Positions 34,778 through 44,587 are shown, numbered from the stretch's first letter. The stretch: DNA of 64,000 bases from Deinobacterium chartae (GCF_014202645.1 NZ_JACHHG010000007.1:62001-126000); one strand, 5' to 3'. Numbers and translations are program-made. The notes: generated by a model from the letters alone, not told the origin.

Positions 34778-35854
34778 ATGCGCAGAAACAAATACACCTT
34801 CGGGGTTTTTATCGGGCGCTTTCAGCCGATGCACACCGCCCACCTGCAGGTCATGCTGGGAGCCCTGGAACAGGTGGACCGCCTGATCGTGATCATCGGC
34901 TCGGCCCGCGCTCCCCGCAACGTCAAGAACCCCTTCAGCGCCGAGGAACGCCAGCGTTTCATCCTCGAGGCCCTGACCGAGGCCGGGGTTCCCCGCACCC
35001 GGGTGCTGTTCGGGCAGGTGCGCGACTACTACTACAACGAGAGCATGTGGCTGGCCGAGGTGCAGACCTCGGTGTACGCCCTGACCAAGGGCAACCGCGA
35101 CGTGGCCCTGATCGGGCACGAGAAAGACGACTCCAGCTACTACCTGCGCTCGTTCCCCGACTGGGAGTACCTCCCCACCCGCGTGGTCTCTCCGCTGAAC
35201 GCCACCGATTTGCGCCGCCACTACTTCGAGGCCAGCGACCGTGCCCAGGGCGAGACGGACGCCGAGCTGCGCGCGATGTTCACCGCCGAGTCAAAGGCCC
35301 TGCCCCCGGCGGTAGCGCGTTTCCTGACCGCCTTCCGCGAAACCCCCGACTACCGCGAGCTGCAAGACGAGTACCGCTACCTGGTGGATTACCGTGAACG
35401 CTGGAAGAACGCGCCCTTCGAGCCCATCTTCGTGACCACCGACGCCATCGTGATCAAGTCCGGACACGTGCTGGTGGTACGCCGCCGCTCGCAGCCCGGA
35501 CGCGGCAAGCTCGCCATGCCCGGCGGTTTTCTCGACCCCAGGCAGACCCTGCTGCAGTCGTGCCTGCGCGAGCTGCAAGAAGAAACCGGCATAGCCAGCC
35601 GCGATCACCTCGTTCCGCTCGAAGAAGCCCTCAAAGACCGCGCGGTGTTCGACTATCCCACCCGCAGCCTGCGCGGACGCACCATTACGCACGCCTTCTT
35701 GTTCGACCTGGGAAAGGGTCAGTTACCTCAGGTCAACCCCAGCAGCGACGCTGCCGAGGCCTTCTGGATGCCGGTCAGCGAGGTGCTGGCCCACCCCGAG
35801 TACTTCTTCGAGGACCACTACAACATCATCGAGCACTTCCTGCTGCGCCGCTGA
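34778..35854 (+). CDS. nadM: Bifunctional NMN adenylyltransferase / Nudix hydrolase
   Basis: The start at 34778 has AAGGAG (34765-34770) seven bases upstream; the ATG at 34757 is less likely. Residues 1-180 are a NadM-type nucleotidyltransferase: [10 protein letters not shown] (13-22), [19 protein letters not shown] and the SxxxR-like region NATDLRR. Residues about 205-358 are a Nudix domain with [20 protein letters not shown] then ETGI. The first half makes NAD from nicotinamide mononucleotide. The Nudix half may hydrolyse ADP-ribose or a related compound. The gene is 26 bases from the NadV gene and forms a salvage operon. Confidence 0.92.
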   Translation: MRRNKYTFGVFIGRFQPMHTAHLQVMLGALEQVDRLIVIIGSARAPRNVKNPFSAEERQRFILEALTEAGVPRTRVLFGQVRDYYYNESMWLAEVQTSVYALTKGNRDVALIGHEKDDSSYYLRSFPDWEYLPTRVVSPLNATDLRRHYFEASDRAQGETDAELRAMFTAESKALPPAVARFLTAFRETPDYRELQDEYRYLVDYRERWKNAPFEPIFVTTDAIVIKSGHVLVVRRRSQPGRGKLAMPGGFLDPRQTLLQSCLRELQEETGIASRDHLVPLEEALKDRAVFDYPTRSLRGRTITHAFLFDLGKGQLPQVNPSSDAAEAFWMPVSEVLAHPEYFFEDHYNIIEHFLLRR

Positions 35855-35880
35855 AGCCCTCCCACAAAGGAGCAAACCGC

Positions 35881-37257
35881 ATGAACGAGTCGAACATCCT
35901 GATCGACACCGACAGCTATAAGGCCAGCCACTTCCTGCAGTACCCCCCAGGCCTCGAGCGGCTGCACGCCTACCTCGAGTCACGCGGCGGACAGTACCCG
36001 TACGTGCGGTTTTTCGGCCTGCAGTACATCCTGCAGCGTTACCTGAGCACGCCGGTCACCCTGGAGATGGTCGAAGAGGCACGCGAGCTGTTCGCTGCCC
36101 ACGGGGAACCGTTCCCCTACGAGGGCTGGAAGCTGATCGCCACCGAGCTCCAGGGACGCATTCCGCTCGAGATCCGCGCGGTGCCCGAGGGCAGCGTGGT
36201 GCCCAACCACAACGTGCTGATGACCGTGACCAACACGGACCCGCGCGTGCCCTGGGTGGTGAGCTGGTTCGAGACCCAGCTGCTGCGGGTGTGGTACCCC
36301 AGCACCGTGGCGACCCAGAGCTACCAGATCAAATGCGTGCTGCGCGCCGCCCTCGAGCAGAGCTGCGAGCATCCCGAGGCCGAACTGCCCTTCAAGCTGC
36401 ACGACTTCGGCTCGCGCGGGGTGTCCTCGAGGGAGTCGGCGGGCATCGGGGGCCTGGCACACCTCACCAACTTCCAGGGCTCGGATACGGTAGAAGCGCT
36501 GCGCTGCGGACGCAACTACTACGCGGCCGAAATGGCCGCGTTCTCGATCCCGGCCGCCGAACACTCGACCATCACCGCCTGGGGCAAGGAGCACGAGGTC
36601 GACGCCTACCGCCACATGATCACGACCTTCAGCCAGCCCGGGGCACTCGTGTCGGTCGTGGCCGATTCGTACGATCTCAAGCACGCCATCACCGAGCTGT
36701 TCGGCAGCGAGCTGCGCCAGCAGATCATCGACTCGGGAGCCACCGTGGTGGTGCGCCCGGACTCGGGCGACCCCCCGGCGGTGGTGCGCATGGCGGTGAA
36801 TGCCCTGGCCTCCCGCTTCGGGACCACCACCAACGCCAAGGGCTACCGGGTGCTGAGGCACGTGCGGGTCATTCAGGGGGACGGGGTGCGCGAGGACACC
36901 ATCCGCCAGATTCTGGACGCGGTGATGAACGACGGTTTCAGCGCCGAGAACGTCACTTTTGGCATGGGCGGCGCCCTGCTGCAGATGATCAACCGTGACA
37001 CCCAGCGCTTCGCCTACAAGACCTCGGCGGCCATCGTGAACGGCCAGTACCGCCCGGTCTACAAGGACCCGCTGACCGACCCGGGCAAACGCTCCAAAGA
37101 CGGCGTGCTCGACCTGGTCCTCGAGAACGGCCGCTACCGCACCGTGGCCGGAACCGAGTTCGGGGTGAGCCAGCCGGGCAGCGTGCTGCGCACGGTGTTC
37201 CGCGACGGCGAGCTGCTGGTGCGCGACACCCTCGAGCAGATCCGCGCGCGCGGCTGA
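35881..37257 (+). CDS. nadV: Nicotinamide phosphoribosyltransferase
   Basis: The 458-residue protein matches NAMPT/NadV. It has DTDSYKASHFLQYPPG (19-residue substrate region), HDFGSRGVSSRESAGIGG, AFSIPAAEHSTITAWGKE, VVADSYDLKHAI, VRPDSGDPP and FGMGGALLQ. It forms NMN from nicotinamide and PRPP, and its product is the substrate of the NadM half upstream. The start at 35881 follows AAAGGAG. Confidence 0.95.
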   Translation: MNESNILIDTDSYKASHFLQYPPGLERLHAYLESRGGQYPYVRFFGLQYILQRYLSTPVTLEMVEEARELFAAHGEPFPYEGWKLIATELQGRIPLEIRAVPEGSVVPNHNVLMTVTNTDPRVPWVVSWFETQLLRVWYPSTVATQSYQIKCVLRAALEQSCEHPEAELPFKLHDFGSRGVSSRESAGIGGLAHLTNFQGSDTVEALRCGRNYYAAEMAAFSIPAAEHSTITAWGKEHEVDAYRHMITTFSQPGALVSVVADSYDLKHAITELFGSELRQQIIDSGATVVVRPDSGDPPAVVRMAVNALASRFGTTTNAKGYRVLRHVRVIQGDGVREDTIRQILDAVMNDGFSAENVTFGMGGALLQMINRDTQRFAYKTSAAIVNGQYRPVYKDPLTDPGKRSKDGVLDLVLENGRYRTVAGTEFGVSQPGSVLRTVFRDGELLVRDTLEQIRARG

Positions 37258-37262
37258 GAGCA

Positions 37263-37307
37263 CAGGGGTGCGGAACCCCGAGCTATTCTCGAGGTCCCGC
37301 ACCCCTG
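37263..37307. terminator. Bidirectional terminator between nadV and the convergent gene
   Basis: CAGGGGTGCGG (37263-37273) pairs with CCGCACCCCTG (37297-37307). The hairpin lies between the nadV stop and the end of the minus-strand gene at 37313, so it may serve both. Confidence 0.65.
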
Positions 37308-37312
37308 GAACC

Positions 37313-38077
37313 TTACTTTTTCTGGGTCTTGAGGTACTCGCGTCCGGCGGCCGCGATCTGCCAGTGACCCTTGGGCGGGCTGACCTCGGTCAGCCCGCGT
37401 GCGGCGAGCCCCTCGTAGGCCTGTTGGGCGCTGCGTTTCCAGCGCAGCACGCCGTCTTCGACCGCGTAGTCCCCGCCGCGGAATTCGCCCGAGAGCAGTT
37501 GGCGCAGGCCGTCGAGGGCGAACTGTACCTCGAGGCCCTTCTTGTAGCGCGCCAGCAGCCGCAGCAGCGGCAGTTCGAAGGTCTCGGGGGCCGTGATCTC
37601 GTCGGCGATGTTGGCACGCGGAGCAGCGGCAGCCGCAGCGGTGCTGGAAGCAGCCTCGGGGGTCGGCACGCTCGGCACAGCCGGGGCAGCCAGCGTTTCC
37701 GTGGGGGCTTCCGAGGCCTGCGGGGCATCCGGGCGCGGCTTTGCTGCGCGCTTCGGACGCGCAACGCGCGTTTTGGGGGCCACCTCCGCGTTCACCTGCG
37801 CCGCCTGCTCGCGGGCGACAGCGCGCGCAGGGGTGCGGGCCCTGCGGCCCGCGAGCTCCGGCTGAAGCTCCTCGGTCGCAGCGGCCTCGAGGCTGTCCGC
37901 GCGGGCCTCGAGGGCCTCGACCTCCTCGAGCAGCTGGCGTACCCGCGAGGCGTCCTTGGCTTTGGCGGCGGACTGCAGCTCCTGCCAGACGGTTTTCTGC
38001 CGTTCGCTCATGGCGCGCAGTTCCCCGAGCTGGCGCTCGAGCCGTGCAATCTCGCGTTCGATGGCATTCACGCGCAC
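37313..38077 (-). CDS. Coiled-coil and winged-helix (Mrr-N-like) protein
   Basis: Residues 1-70 are a coiled coil (EREIARLERQLGELRAMSE). A low-complexity Ala/Pro linker (75-160) precedes a compact C-terminal domain (165-254). That domain has LPLLRLLARYKKGLEVQFAL, RWKRSAQQAYEGLAARGL and VSPPKGHWQIAAAGREYL, a winged-helix pattern like the N-terminal DNA-binding part of Mrr-type endonucleases. No nuclease domain follows. It may be a DNA-binding or adaptor protein. The start is a GTG (38077 or 38071). Confidence 0.6.
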   Translation of the reverse strand: MRVNAIEREIARLERQLGELRAMSERQKTVWQELQSAAKAKDASRVRQLLEEVEALEARADSLEAAATEELQPELAGRRARTPARAVAREQAAQVNAEVAPKTRVARPKRAAKPRPDAPQASEAPTETLAAPAVPSVPTPEAASSTAAAAAAPRANIADEITAPETFELPLLRLLARYKKGLEVQFALDGLRQLLSGEFRGGDYAVEDGVLRWKRSAQQAYEGLAARGLTEVSPPKGHWQIAAAGREYLKTQKK

Positions 38078-38192
38078 CCCCCTCGAGGCTGGTAAAAGAA
38101 ACAGACTCCATTCATTACGTTTTTATCGTAACACATCGTTCCAGAGCCTGCGCAGACGCGGCTTACAGTGTGCTGCGCCTTGACGGCGACCG

Positions 38193-38774
38193 TCAGCGCA
38201 GCCCCAGCTCGCGCGAGCGCCGCAGCGCCCCCATCCGGTCGGACACCTCGAGTTTGCCCAACACGCTGCTCACATAGTCTTTTACCGTGTCCGGGCTGAT
38301 TCCCAGCCTGGAGGCGATCTGCTTGTTCGAAAGCCCCTCGAGCAGCAGGTTCAGCACGTCGGTTTCGCGCGGCGTGAACTGCGGCAGCGCCACGGCGGGC
38401 AACCAGTCGCGCTCGGGGTCGCCCACAATGCGCGCGACCGCCTCGGCCAGCTCGGCCGGCTGGGTCTCTTTCGACAGAAAACCGCGCGCTCCCGCACGGC
38501 GCGCGGCCGAGACGATGGCCGGCTCTCCGAAGGTGGTCAGCAAAATCACCACCACGTCCGGCAGACGAGCAACCAGCTCAGCGCAGGCCGAAATTCCGTC
38601 CTGACGCGGCATTTTTACGTCCATCAGCGCCACGTCCGGGCGCAGCTCGAGGCAGCGCACCACCGCCTCGACACCGTCGGCGGCCTCCCCCACCACCTCG
38701 AACCCCTGGGCCGCCAGCGCGTAGCGCAGACCCATCCGAAACAGCGGGTGGTCGTCGGCAATGACGATCCTCAC
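38193..38774 (-). CDS. NarL/FixJ-family response regulator
   Basis: The 193 residues have a receiver domain (IADDHP, Asp52 in LMDVKMPRQDG, Lys in LSKETQP) and a C-terminal LuxR-type helix-turn-helix (FTPRETDVLNLLLEGLSNKQ then IASRLGISPDTVKDYVSS). It would bind DNA as a dimer. It overlaps the kinase gene by ATGA (38771-38774). Confidence 0.93.
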   Translation of the reverse strand: MRIVIADDHPLFRMGLRYALAAQGFEVVGEAADGVEAVVRCLELRPDVALMDVKMPRQDGISACAELVARLPDVVVILLTTFGEPAIVSAARRAGARGFLSKETQPAELAEAVARIVGDPERDWLPAVALPQFTPRETDVLNLLLEGLSNKQIASRLGISPDTVKDYVSSVLGKLEVSDRMGALRRSRELGLR

Positions 38775-39841
38775 GCGGTCACCCCCGTGACGCGCGGGTT
38801 GCGCGGCGTGTCCAGCCGGATGGTCAGCCGGGTGTAACCGCCCGCCCGCTCGGCCTGCAACGTTCCACCGTGCGCCTCCACGATGCGCCGGGCGATGAAC
38901 AGGCCCAGCCCGCCGGTTCCGGCCGTGTAGCTCTGGCCGGCAATCTGTACCGGCTGCGCGTTAAACGGCTGCGCAAGCTCCTCGAGCGGCGCGGGCAGGC
39001 CCGGTCCGTCGTCGATCACCGCGAGGCATGAGGCGCTCACCTCGAGGCTCACCCGGCTGCGCGCATAGCGCAGGGCGTTGTCGAGCAGGTTGCCCAGCGC
39101 CCGCTCGAGTTCGCGCGGGTCGGCCCAGGCGTGCCCCTCGCCGCTGACGCTCAGGCGGATACCGCGCTGCTGTGCACTCGGCTGAGCGCGCGCCGCGATC
39201 AAAGCGGCCAGAGCGCGCAAATCGGTGTTTTGCCGGTGCAAGATCACGCCCTCGCGCTCGAAGCGGTGCGCTTCGACCATCTTGCGGACCAGTTCGAGCA
39301 GGCCCTTGTTCTCCTCGATGATGCGGTCGGCCAGTTCCACGCGCTCCGGCGCGGGCAGGTCGGTGCTGCGCAGCACCTCGAGCAGGTGGTTGGCGGCGAT
39401 CAAGGGCGTCTTGAGGTCGTGCATCAGCGTGGCCATGAACGCCGCGCGGCGCGACTGCTCCACCTCGAGGCGCTCGAGCAGTTCGTCGAAGGAGCGGCGC
39501 AGCAGCACCACTTCCTGGGGGTCTCCGGCGCGCGGTCCCACGCGCAGCCGGTCGCGCAGGCCCAGCGCCTCGAGGTCGGTGGCGAGGTGCTGCAGCGGGC
39601 TGAGCAGGCCGCGCGACAGCAGGTAGCCGATGCCGCCGGACAGCAGGGCCACGCACAGCATCCACAGGCCCAGCGGCGCGAACAGGGCCGCCGCTCCTTC
39701 GGCGTTTCGCTGGTAGCTGGGCCAGATCAGGACCGTCACCATCACCAGGTTCGGCACGAAAGACAGCAGGGCCACCACCACCGCGACCTGCGCGCGCAGG
39801 CTGGTCGCCCGAAAGGGCCGCAACAGCGTAAAAGCCGTCAT
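38771..39841 (-). CDS. Sensor histidine kinase of the HisKA type
   Basis: The 356 residues have two membrane helices (VAVVVALLSFVPNLVMVTVL and LGLWMLCVALLSGGIGYLL) with almost no periplasmic loop, then a linker and HisKA with His141 (ATLMHDLKTPL). An ATPase domain follows (LGNLLDNALRYA, VIDDGPGLP, GTGGLGLFIARR). The paired regulator is NarL-type, which usually pairs with HisKA_3 kinases, so this combination is unusual. With little external domain it may sense the membrane or an intracellular cue. Confidence 0.9.
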   Translation of the reverse strand: MTAFTLLRPFRATSLRAQVAVVVALLSFVPNLVMVTVLIWPSYQRNAEGAAALFAPLGLWMLCVALLSGGIGYLLSRGLLSPLQHLATDLEALGLRDRLRVGPRAGDPQEVVLLRRSFDELLERLEVEQSRRAAFMATLMHDLKTPLIAANHLLEVLRSTDLPAPERVELADRIIEENKGLLELVRKMVEAHRFEREGVILHRQNTDLRALAALIAARAQPSAQQRGIRLSVSGEGHAWADPRELERALGNLLDNALRYARSRVSLEVSASCLAVIDDGPGLPAPLEELAQPFNAQPVQIAGQSYTAGTGGLGLFIARRIVEAHGGTLQAERAGGYTRLTIRLDTPRNPRVTGVTA

Positions 39842-39901
39842 ATCTGAGGTTTATTCTAATTTCTGCCGCCGGGAAAACATTGAGGATTATTCCACGCGTC
39901 C

Positions 39902-39934
39902 AAAAAGAAGGCAGCCTGCCGCGCGGCAGGCTGC
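39902..39934 (-). terminator. Terminator after lepA
   Basis: On the minus strand GCAGCCTGCC, GCGC, GGCAGGCTGC is followed by TTCTTTTTG, starting 17 bases after the lepA stop. Confidence 0.8.
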
Positions 39935-39950
39935 TCGGGTCCGCGCCGGC

Positions 39951-41735
39951 TTACTCGTCCTGTGAGAGCACGGCCAGGAAGGCTTCCTGAGGAACTTCGA
40001 CCGTGCCGATGTTCTTCATGCGGGCCTTGCCCTTTTTCTGCTTCTCCAGCAGCTTCTTCTTGCGGGTGATGTCGCCACCATAGCACTTGGCCAGCACGTC
40101 CTTGCGGTAGGCCTTCACCGTGGCGCGGGCGATGATCTTGCCACCGATGGCGGCCTGAACCGGCACCGCGAACATCTGGCGCGGGATCACCTCGGCCATC
40201 TTGTCCACGATCTTGCGGCCCAGCGAGTAGGCCTTGTCGCGGTGCACGATCACGGCCAGCGCGTCTACCACGTCGTTGTTGACCAGGATGTCCACCTTCA
40301 CCAGGTCGCCCTCGCGGTAACCGATCTGCTCGTAGTCCATCGAGGCGTACCCGCGCGAGATCGACTTGAGACGGTCGTGGAAGTCGTACAAGATCTCCGC
40401 GAAAGGCACCTCGTAGAGCAGCTCCACACGCTTGCCCAGGTAGTTCATGGTCTGCATGACCCCGCGCCGTTCCTGCAGCAGCTGCATCACCGGACCCACG
40501 TACTCCTCGGGCAGCATCACCGAGAGCTTGATGTACGGCTCCTCCATCAGCTCGATGCGGTCGCGGGTGGGAAACTCGGCCGGGTTCTGGGTCTCGAAGA
40601 CCTCGCCGCTGGTCAGGGTCAGGCGGTACACCACGGCCGGAGCGGTAGCGATCAGGTCCAGATCGAACTCGCGCTCGAGACGCTCTTGCACGATCTCGGC
40701 GTGCAGCAGCCCCAGGAAGCCGCAGCGGAAGCCGAAGCCCAGCGCCTCGGAGGTCTCGGGCTCGAAGGTAAAGGCCGCGTCGTTGAGCTTGAGTTTCTCG
40801 AGGGCCTCACGCAGGCGGCGGTAGTCCTCGGTGTTGGTGGGGTACAGGCCCGAGAACACCACCGGCTGCGCGGGCTTGAAGCCCGGGAAGGGCTCGGTGG
40901 TGGGATGTTCCCGGAAGGTGATGGTATCGCCCACCTGCGCGTCGTGAATGTCCTTGATCCCCGCCGCGATCCAGCCGACCGCGCCGGCCGAGAGCTCCTG
41001 GCCGACCACCAGCCCGGGGCTGAAGGTACCGACCTTGTCCACCTCGAAGGTCTTGCCGTTCGAGAACAGCATGATGTTGTCCTTGGCCCGCACCCGGCCC
41101 TCGAGGATGCGCACGAACAGGATCACGCCCTGGTAAGCATCGTAAAAGGAATCGAAGATCAGGGCCTTGAGCGGCGCGTCGGGGTCACCGGGCGGCGGCG
41201 GAATGCGCTCTACGATCGCCTCGAGGATCTCGTCCACGCCGATGCCGGTCTTGCCCGAGGCCAGGACCGCGTCCTGAGCGGGAATGCCGATGACCTCCTC
41301 GAGTTCGCGCGCGGCCCCTTCGGGGTCGGCGGCGGGCAGGTCGATCTTGTTGATGACCGGGATGATCTCGAGGTTGTTGTCGATGGCCAGATAAGCGTTC
41401 ACGATGGTCTGCGCCTCGACGCCCTGCGAGGCGTCGACCAGCAGCAGCACGCCCTCACAGGCGGCCAGCGAGCGCGAGACTTCGTAGTTGAAGTCCACGT
41501 GGCCGGGCGTGTCGATCAGGTTCAAGGTGTAAGTCTCTTCACCGCGCCGGTACTCGAGGCGCACGGGCGTGGACTTGATGGTGATGCCGCGCTCGCGCTC
41601 GAGCTCGAGGGTATCCAGGGTCTGATCGCGCTTGTCGCGCTCGGTCATGGCCCCGAGTTTCTCGAGGATGCGGTCGGCCAGCGTGCTCTTGCCGTGGTCG
41701 ACGTGGGCGATGATGGAGAAGTTCCGGACGTTCAC
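39951..41735 (-). CDS. lepA: Translation elongation factor 4
   Basis: The 594-residue GTPase has AHVDHGKST (10-18, G1), DTPGHVDF (G3) and NKID (G4), and the long EF-4 C-terminal domain ([20 protein letters not shown] and [20 protein letters not shown]). LepA back-translocates or stabilises ribosomes under ionic stress. The GTG start at 41735 follows TACACT by six bases. Confidence 0.97.
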   Translation of the reverse strand: MNVRNFSIIAHVDHGKSTLADRILEKLGAMTERDKRDQTLDTLELERERGITIKSTPVRLEYRRGEETYTLNLIDTPGHVDFNYEVSRSLAACEGVLLLVDASQGVEAQTIVNAYLAIDNNLEIIPVINKIDLPAADPEGAARELEEVIGIPAQDAVLASGKTGIGVDEILEAIVERIPPPPGDPDAPLKALIFDSFYDAYQGVILFVRILEGRVRAKDNIMLFSNGKTFEVDKVGTFSPGLVVGQELSAGAVGWIAAGIKDIHDAQVGDTITFREHPTTEPFPGFKPAQPVVFSGLYPTNTEDYRRLREALEKLKLNDAAFTFEPETSEALGFGFRCGFLGLLHAEIVQERLEREFDLDLIATAPAVVYRLTLTSGEVFETQNPAEFPTRDRIELMEEPYIKLSVMLPEEYVGPVMQLLQERRGVMQTMNYLGKRVELLYEVPFAEILYDFHDRLKSISRGYASMDYEQIGYREGDLVKVDILVNNDVVDALAVIVHRDKAYSLGRKIVDKMAEVIPRQMFAVPVQAAIGGKIIARATVKAYRKDVLAKCYGGDITRKKKLLEKQKKGKARMKNIGTVEVPQEAFLAVLSQDE

Positions 41736-41741
41736 CGTTAC

Positions 41742-41747
41742 AGTGTA
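41742..41747 (-). promoter_or_regulatory. Leaderless -10 hexamer for lepA
   Basis: TACACT on the minus strand lies six bases before the GTG at 41735. Confidence 0.55.
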
Positions 41748-41833
41748 TAACGCCGCCCACCCTTTTCCGTAACCGTGAGTGCCGTGCAGAACGTCCTCAG
41801 TTCGGCTTCACCTGTACGCACCCACATAAGGCA

Positions 41834-41839
41834 TAAAGT
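41834..41839 (+). promoter_or_regulatory. Leaderless -10 hexamer for the M28 peptidase gene
   Basis: TAAAGT lies six bases before the GTG at 41846. Confidence 0.5.
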
Positions 41840-41845
41840 AAACCC

Positions 41846-43042
41846 GTGACCATACAATTCGCCCTGCGCGCACTCTTTGCTGCGCTGATGCTCGCCTCGT
41901 CCGCCTCGGCCCTCGAGCCCGGCCGCGCCGTCAAGGACGCGGACGCCCTGGTCCGGCTCGGTCCGCGCGTCACCGGAACCCCGGCGGGCGAAAACGCCGC
42001 CCGCTACCTCGAGCAGGCCTTCCAGGCGGCCGGGTACGCGACCGAGATTCAGACGTTCACCTACTCGCGCTACGAGGACCGGGACTCGAAACTGGTCCTG
42101 GGCGGCCGCGACCTGGCCGGCAACGCCCTGCAGGGCGCGGCGGGCGGACGGGTCACCGCACCGCTGGTGCTGGTGCCCAACTTCGGCGCCCAGGCCGATT
42201 ACCAGGGTCTGGACGTGCGCGGCAAGATCGCCGTGACCCGGCGCGGCGGCGACGTTCCCTTTGCCGAGAAGGTGCGCGGAGCCGAAGCCGGAGGCGCGGT
42301 GGGGGTGATCGTGATCAACTCGCAGAGCGGCCGCCTGCAGGGCGGCACGCTCGGCCGGGACTCGCACCTGCCCGCGCTGGGCCTGCCCGGCAGTGCGGCA
42401 GAAACAGTCCTCGAGGCTGCCCGCCGCGGCGAGAGCGCCACCCTCGAGTCAAATGCCCGGCGCAGCGAGGTGACCGGGCGCAACGTGATCGCTCGCCTGC
42501 CCGGGGTACAACGGCCGGACCTGCTGCTGGGCGGTCACTACGACTCGGTGCCGGGGGCTCCGGGAGCCAACGACAACGCCTCGGGCGTGAGCGTGGTCCT
42601 CGAGGTGGCGCGCAGCCTGAGAAATCGGCCCGAGGCGCAGCGCACGTGGTTCGTGGCCTTTGACGGCGAGGAAGACGGCCTGCGTGGCTCGCGCGCCTTT
42701 GTGCAACAGAGCGCGCAGGTGACGCGCGGCCTCGAGGCGATGCTGAACTTTGACATGGTGGGCATCAACGCTCCGGGCCTGAGCCTGGGCGGCAGCGAGG
42801 AACTGCTGCGGCTCGCCCGACAGGTGGACCCGGGCATCGGGACCTTCGAGGACGACGGGCGCTCGGACCACAGCAGTTTCTTGGACGCCGGGGTGCCTGC
42901 GGTGTTCTTCTTCCGGGGAATCGATCCCAACTACCACCAGCCCGGAGACACGGTGGTAGATGGGGCGCTGCTGGACCAGACCGCCGATTTCGCGCTGAAG
43001 CTGATCGAACAGGTGCTGGCTGTGGCTGCTGCGCGTCCCTGA
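41846..43042 (+). CDS. Secreted M28-family metallopeptidase with PA domain
   Basis: A signal peptide (about 1-22) precedes a peptidase of 398 residues. The PA insert lies between about 90 and 200 (LDVRGKIAVTRRGGD). The M28 site shows HYDSV, GANDNASG, DGEEDGLRGSRAF, NFDMVG and NYHQPGDT, which supply the two-zinc ligands (His, Asp, Glu, Asp, His). It is likely an aminopeptidase acting outside the cell. A GTG start is used. Confidence 0.9.
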   Translation: MTIQFALRALFAALMLASSASALEPGRAVKDADALVRLGPRVTGTPAGENAARYLEQAFQAAGYATEIQTFTYSRYEDRDSKLVLGGRDLAGNALQGAAGGRVTAPLVLVPNFGAQADYQGLDVRGKIAVTRRGGDVPFAEKVRGAEAGGAVGVIVINSQSGRLQGGTLGRDSHLPALGLPGSAAETVLEAARRGESATLESNARRSEVTGRNVIARLPGVQRPDLLLGGHYDSVPGAPGANDNASGVSVVLEVARSLRNRPEAQRTWFVAFDGEEDGLRGSRAFVQQSAQVTRGLEAMLNFDMVGINAPGLSLGGSEELLRLARQVDPGIGTFEDDGRSDHSSFLDAGVPAVFFFRGIDPNYHQPGDTVVDGALLDQTADFALKLIEQVLAVAAARP

Positions 43043-43054
43043 ACACACAATCCC

Positions 43055-43084
43055 GGAGGGGCCGCGAACTGCGGCCCCTCCTTT
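43055..43084. terminator. Terminator between convergent M28 and lepB genes
   Basis: GGAGGGGCCGC (43055-43065), GAACT, GCGGCCCCTCC (43071-43081) and TTT. It lies between the two stops. Confidence 0.8.
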
Positions 43085-43094
43085 CAGCTCTTCC

Positions 43095-43853
43095 TCAGCG
43101 GGCAAACGGACTGTGCAAGACGCGCAGGTTCAGCGCCCAGTCGCCCGAGAGCTGCGGTTGACCGCTGGCGCAGTCGTAGGTCTCGTCGACCTTGCGTACC
43201 ACCGGCCACACGATGGCGGTGGCCCGCCCGAACACGTTCTGGATCGGAATGGCGCCCAGCAGACGCGAGTCGGTGCTGCCCGAGGCGGTGCGGTTATCGC
43301 CCATGACAAAGTAGTGCCCCTGGGGCACGGTGTACTCCTGCTCGAGCGGCTGACCGCTGCGCAGATCGCTGCGGGCGTAGTTGGCCAAGACGCTCCCGGT
43401 GTCCCAGCAGCCCTGTTTCTGCCAGAAGTCGGTGGTAAAGCTCTGGTCGATCTTCTCGCCGTTCACGAAGACCTCGCCCTGCTCGATGCGGATGCGGTCG
43501 CCGGGCAGGCCGATCAGGCGCTTGACCAGCGTGGGGTTGTAGTCCCACAACCCGAAGAAGGACACACGGTCGCCGGCCTCGACCGGGGGTTTGAACACCA
43601 GGATGTCTCCGCGCTGAAAGCTGCCGATGCCCATGCGGTGCAGCCAGGTCTCGTACTTGGGAATGAACATGCGCTCGCCGGTACGCAGGCTGGGCGTCAT
43701 CGAGTGCCCCTCCACCCCGGTCAGGGTAAAGAGGAAGGTGGTGATCAGCACCGCGAACAGGATCGCTTCGCCGTACGGGCGAATGATCTCGCGCCACAGT
43801 TTGGCGAGAAAGCTCTGGGGCGGGCGGGCGGCGGAAGCGTTGTCCTGGGTCAC
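43095..43853 (-). CDS. lepB: Signal peptidase I
   Basis: The 252-residue membrane protease has a single N-terminal helix (about 28-47), the catalytic Ser51 in GHSMTPSL and Lys111 in LVKRLIGLPGD, and the family boxes GDNRTASGSTDSR and YFVMGDN. It removes secretory leader peptides. The start overlaps the HAAS-type gene by ATGA (43850-43853), so it belongs to the padR operon, an unusual home for a housekeeping protease. Confidence 0.95.
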   Translation of the reverse strand: MTQDNASAARPPQSFLAKLWREIIRPYGEAILFAVLITTFLFTLTGVEGHSMTPSLRTGERMFIPKYETWLHRMGIGSFQRGDILVFKPPVEAGDRVSFFGLWDYNPTLVKRLIGLPGDRIRIEQGEVFVNGEKIDQSFTTDFWQKQGCWDTGSVLANYARSDLRSGQPLEQEYTVPQGHYFVMGDNRTASGSTDSRLLGAIPIQNVFGRATAIVWPVVRKVDETYDCASGQPQLSGDWALNLRVLHSPFAR

Positions 43854-44587
43854 TGAGAACTCCTTGCGGCGGGCAGCAGTCGCCCGCCCTCGAGGCGGTA
43901 GCTGGGCGGCGCGGGGGCCTCACCCGCACCGAGGTAAATCTGGTAAACGACGGCCTGCTCCGAGCCGGGCACGGCGGCCCACCACAGCGGCAGCCAGCGG
44001 CCCTCGGGCAGGCCGGAGGCCGGAAGTGGCCGCAGCTCCGCCGCTTCCAGCGGGAGGCACACGGTGCGGGCGTCCTCGAGGTCGCGGCCGGTCAGGCGGC
44101 GGTGCAGGGCGAGCTGTGCGCCGCAGGGACGCAGCTGATCAAGTCGGCCAAACGTGGTGCGCACCGTGCCGCTCAGGGGCAGGGGCCCCTCGAGGTAGCT
44201 GCGCCCGGCGTAGGTGAGGGCCTCGCGACCGCCCGAGGCGGAAAGCTGCAGGGTGCGGGTCTGAAAGTGCCCCAGTTGCTCGAGCGTGCTGTGGCGCGCA
44301 GAGGCGAAGCTCTGCAGCCACGTGCCGGTCAGGATCAGCACCAGCCCGGCCAGGGCCAGCCAGCCCAGCGGCCGCTCGAGGACCGCGCGCAGCAGGCCGC
44401 CGTTGATGACGGCGGCTTCACCCATCCGGCGCAGCACCACGTGTTCGGCCTCCTCGCGCGAGAAGCCCATGCGGGTCAGCTGCGCCGCGCGTTCCTCGAG
44501 GTGCGCGCGCAGCTCGGCAGCGGCCTCGAGGCGCTCGTGCCGTGGCAGGCCCCGGGTCGCGCGCCGCAGGTAGCGTTCGAAGCTCAC
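43850..44587 (-). CDS. HAAS-domain (permease-prefix) membrane protein
   Basis: The 245-residue protein starts with a HAAS/permease-prefix domain (FERYLRRATRGLPRHER then AAELRAHLEERAAQLTRMG and SREEAEHVVLRRMGE). One membrane helix (WLALAGLVLILTGTWL) follows, and then an extracytoplasmic tail with no recognised domain. HAAS proteins commonly work with a PadR regulator in sensing. The GTG start at 44587 overlaps the padR stop (GTGA). Confidence 0.78.
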   Translation of the reverse strand: MSFERYLRRATRGLPRHERLEAAAELRAHLEERAAQLTRMGFSREEAEHVVLRRMGEAAVINGGLLRAVLERPLGWLALAGLVLILTGTWLQSFASARHSTLEQLGHFQTRTLQLSASGGREALTYAGRSYLEGPLPLSGTVRTTFGRLDQLRPCGAQLALHRRLTGRDLEDARTVCLPLEAAELRPLPASGLPEGRWLPLWWAAVPGSEQAVVYQIYLGAGEAPAPPSYRLEGGRLLPAARSSQ

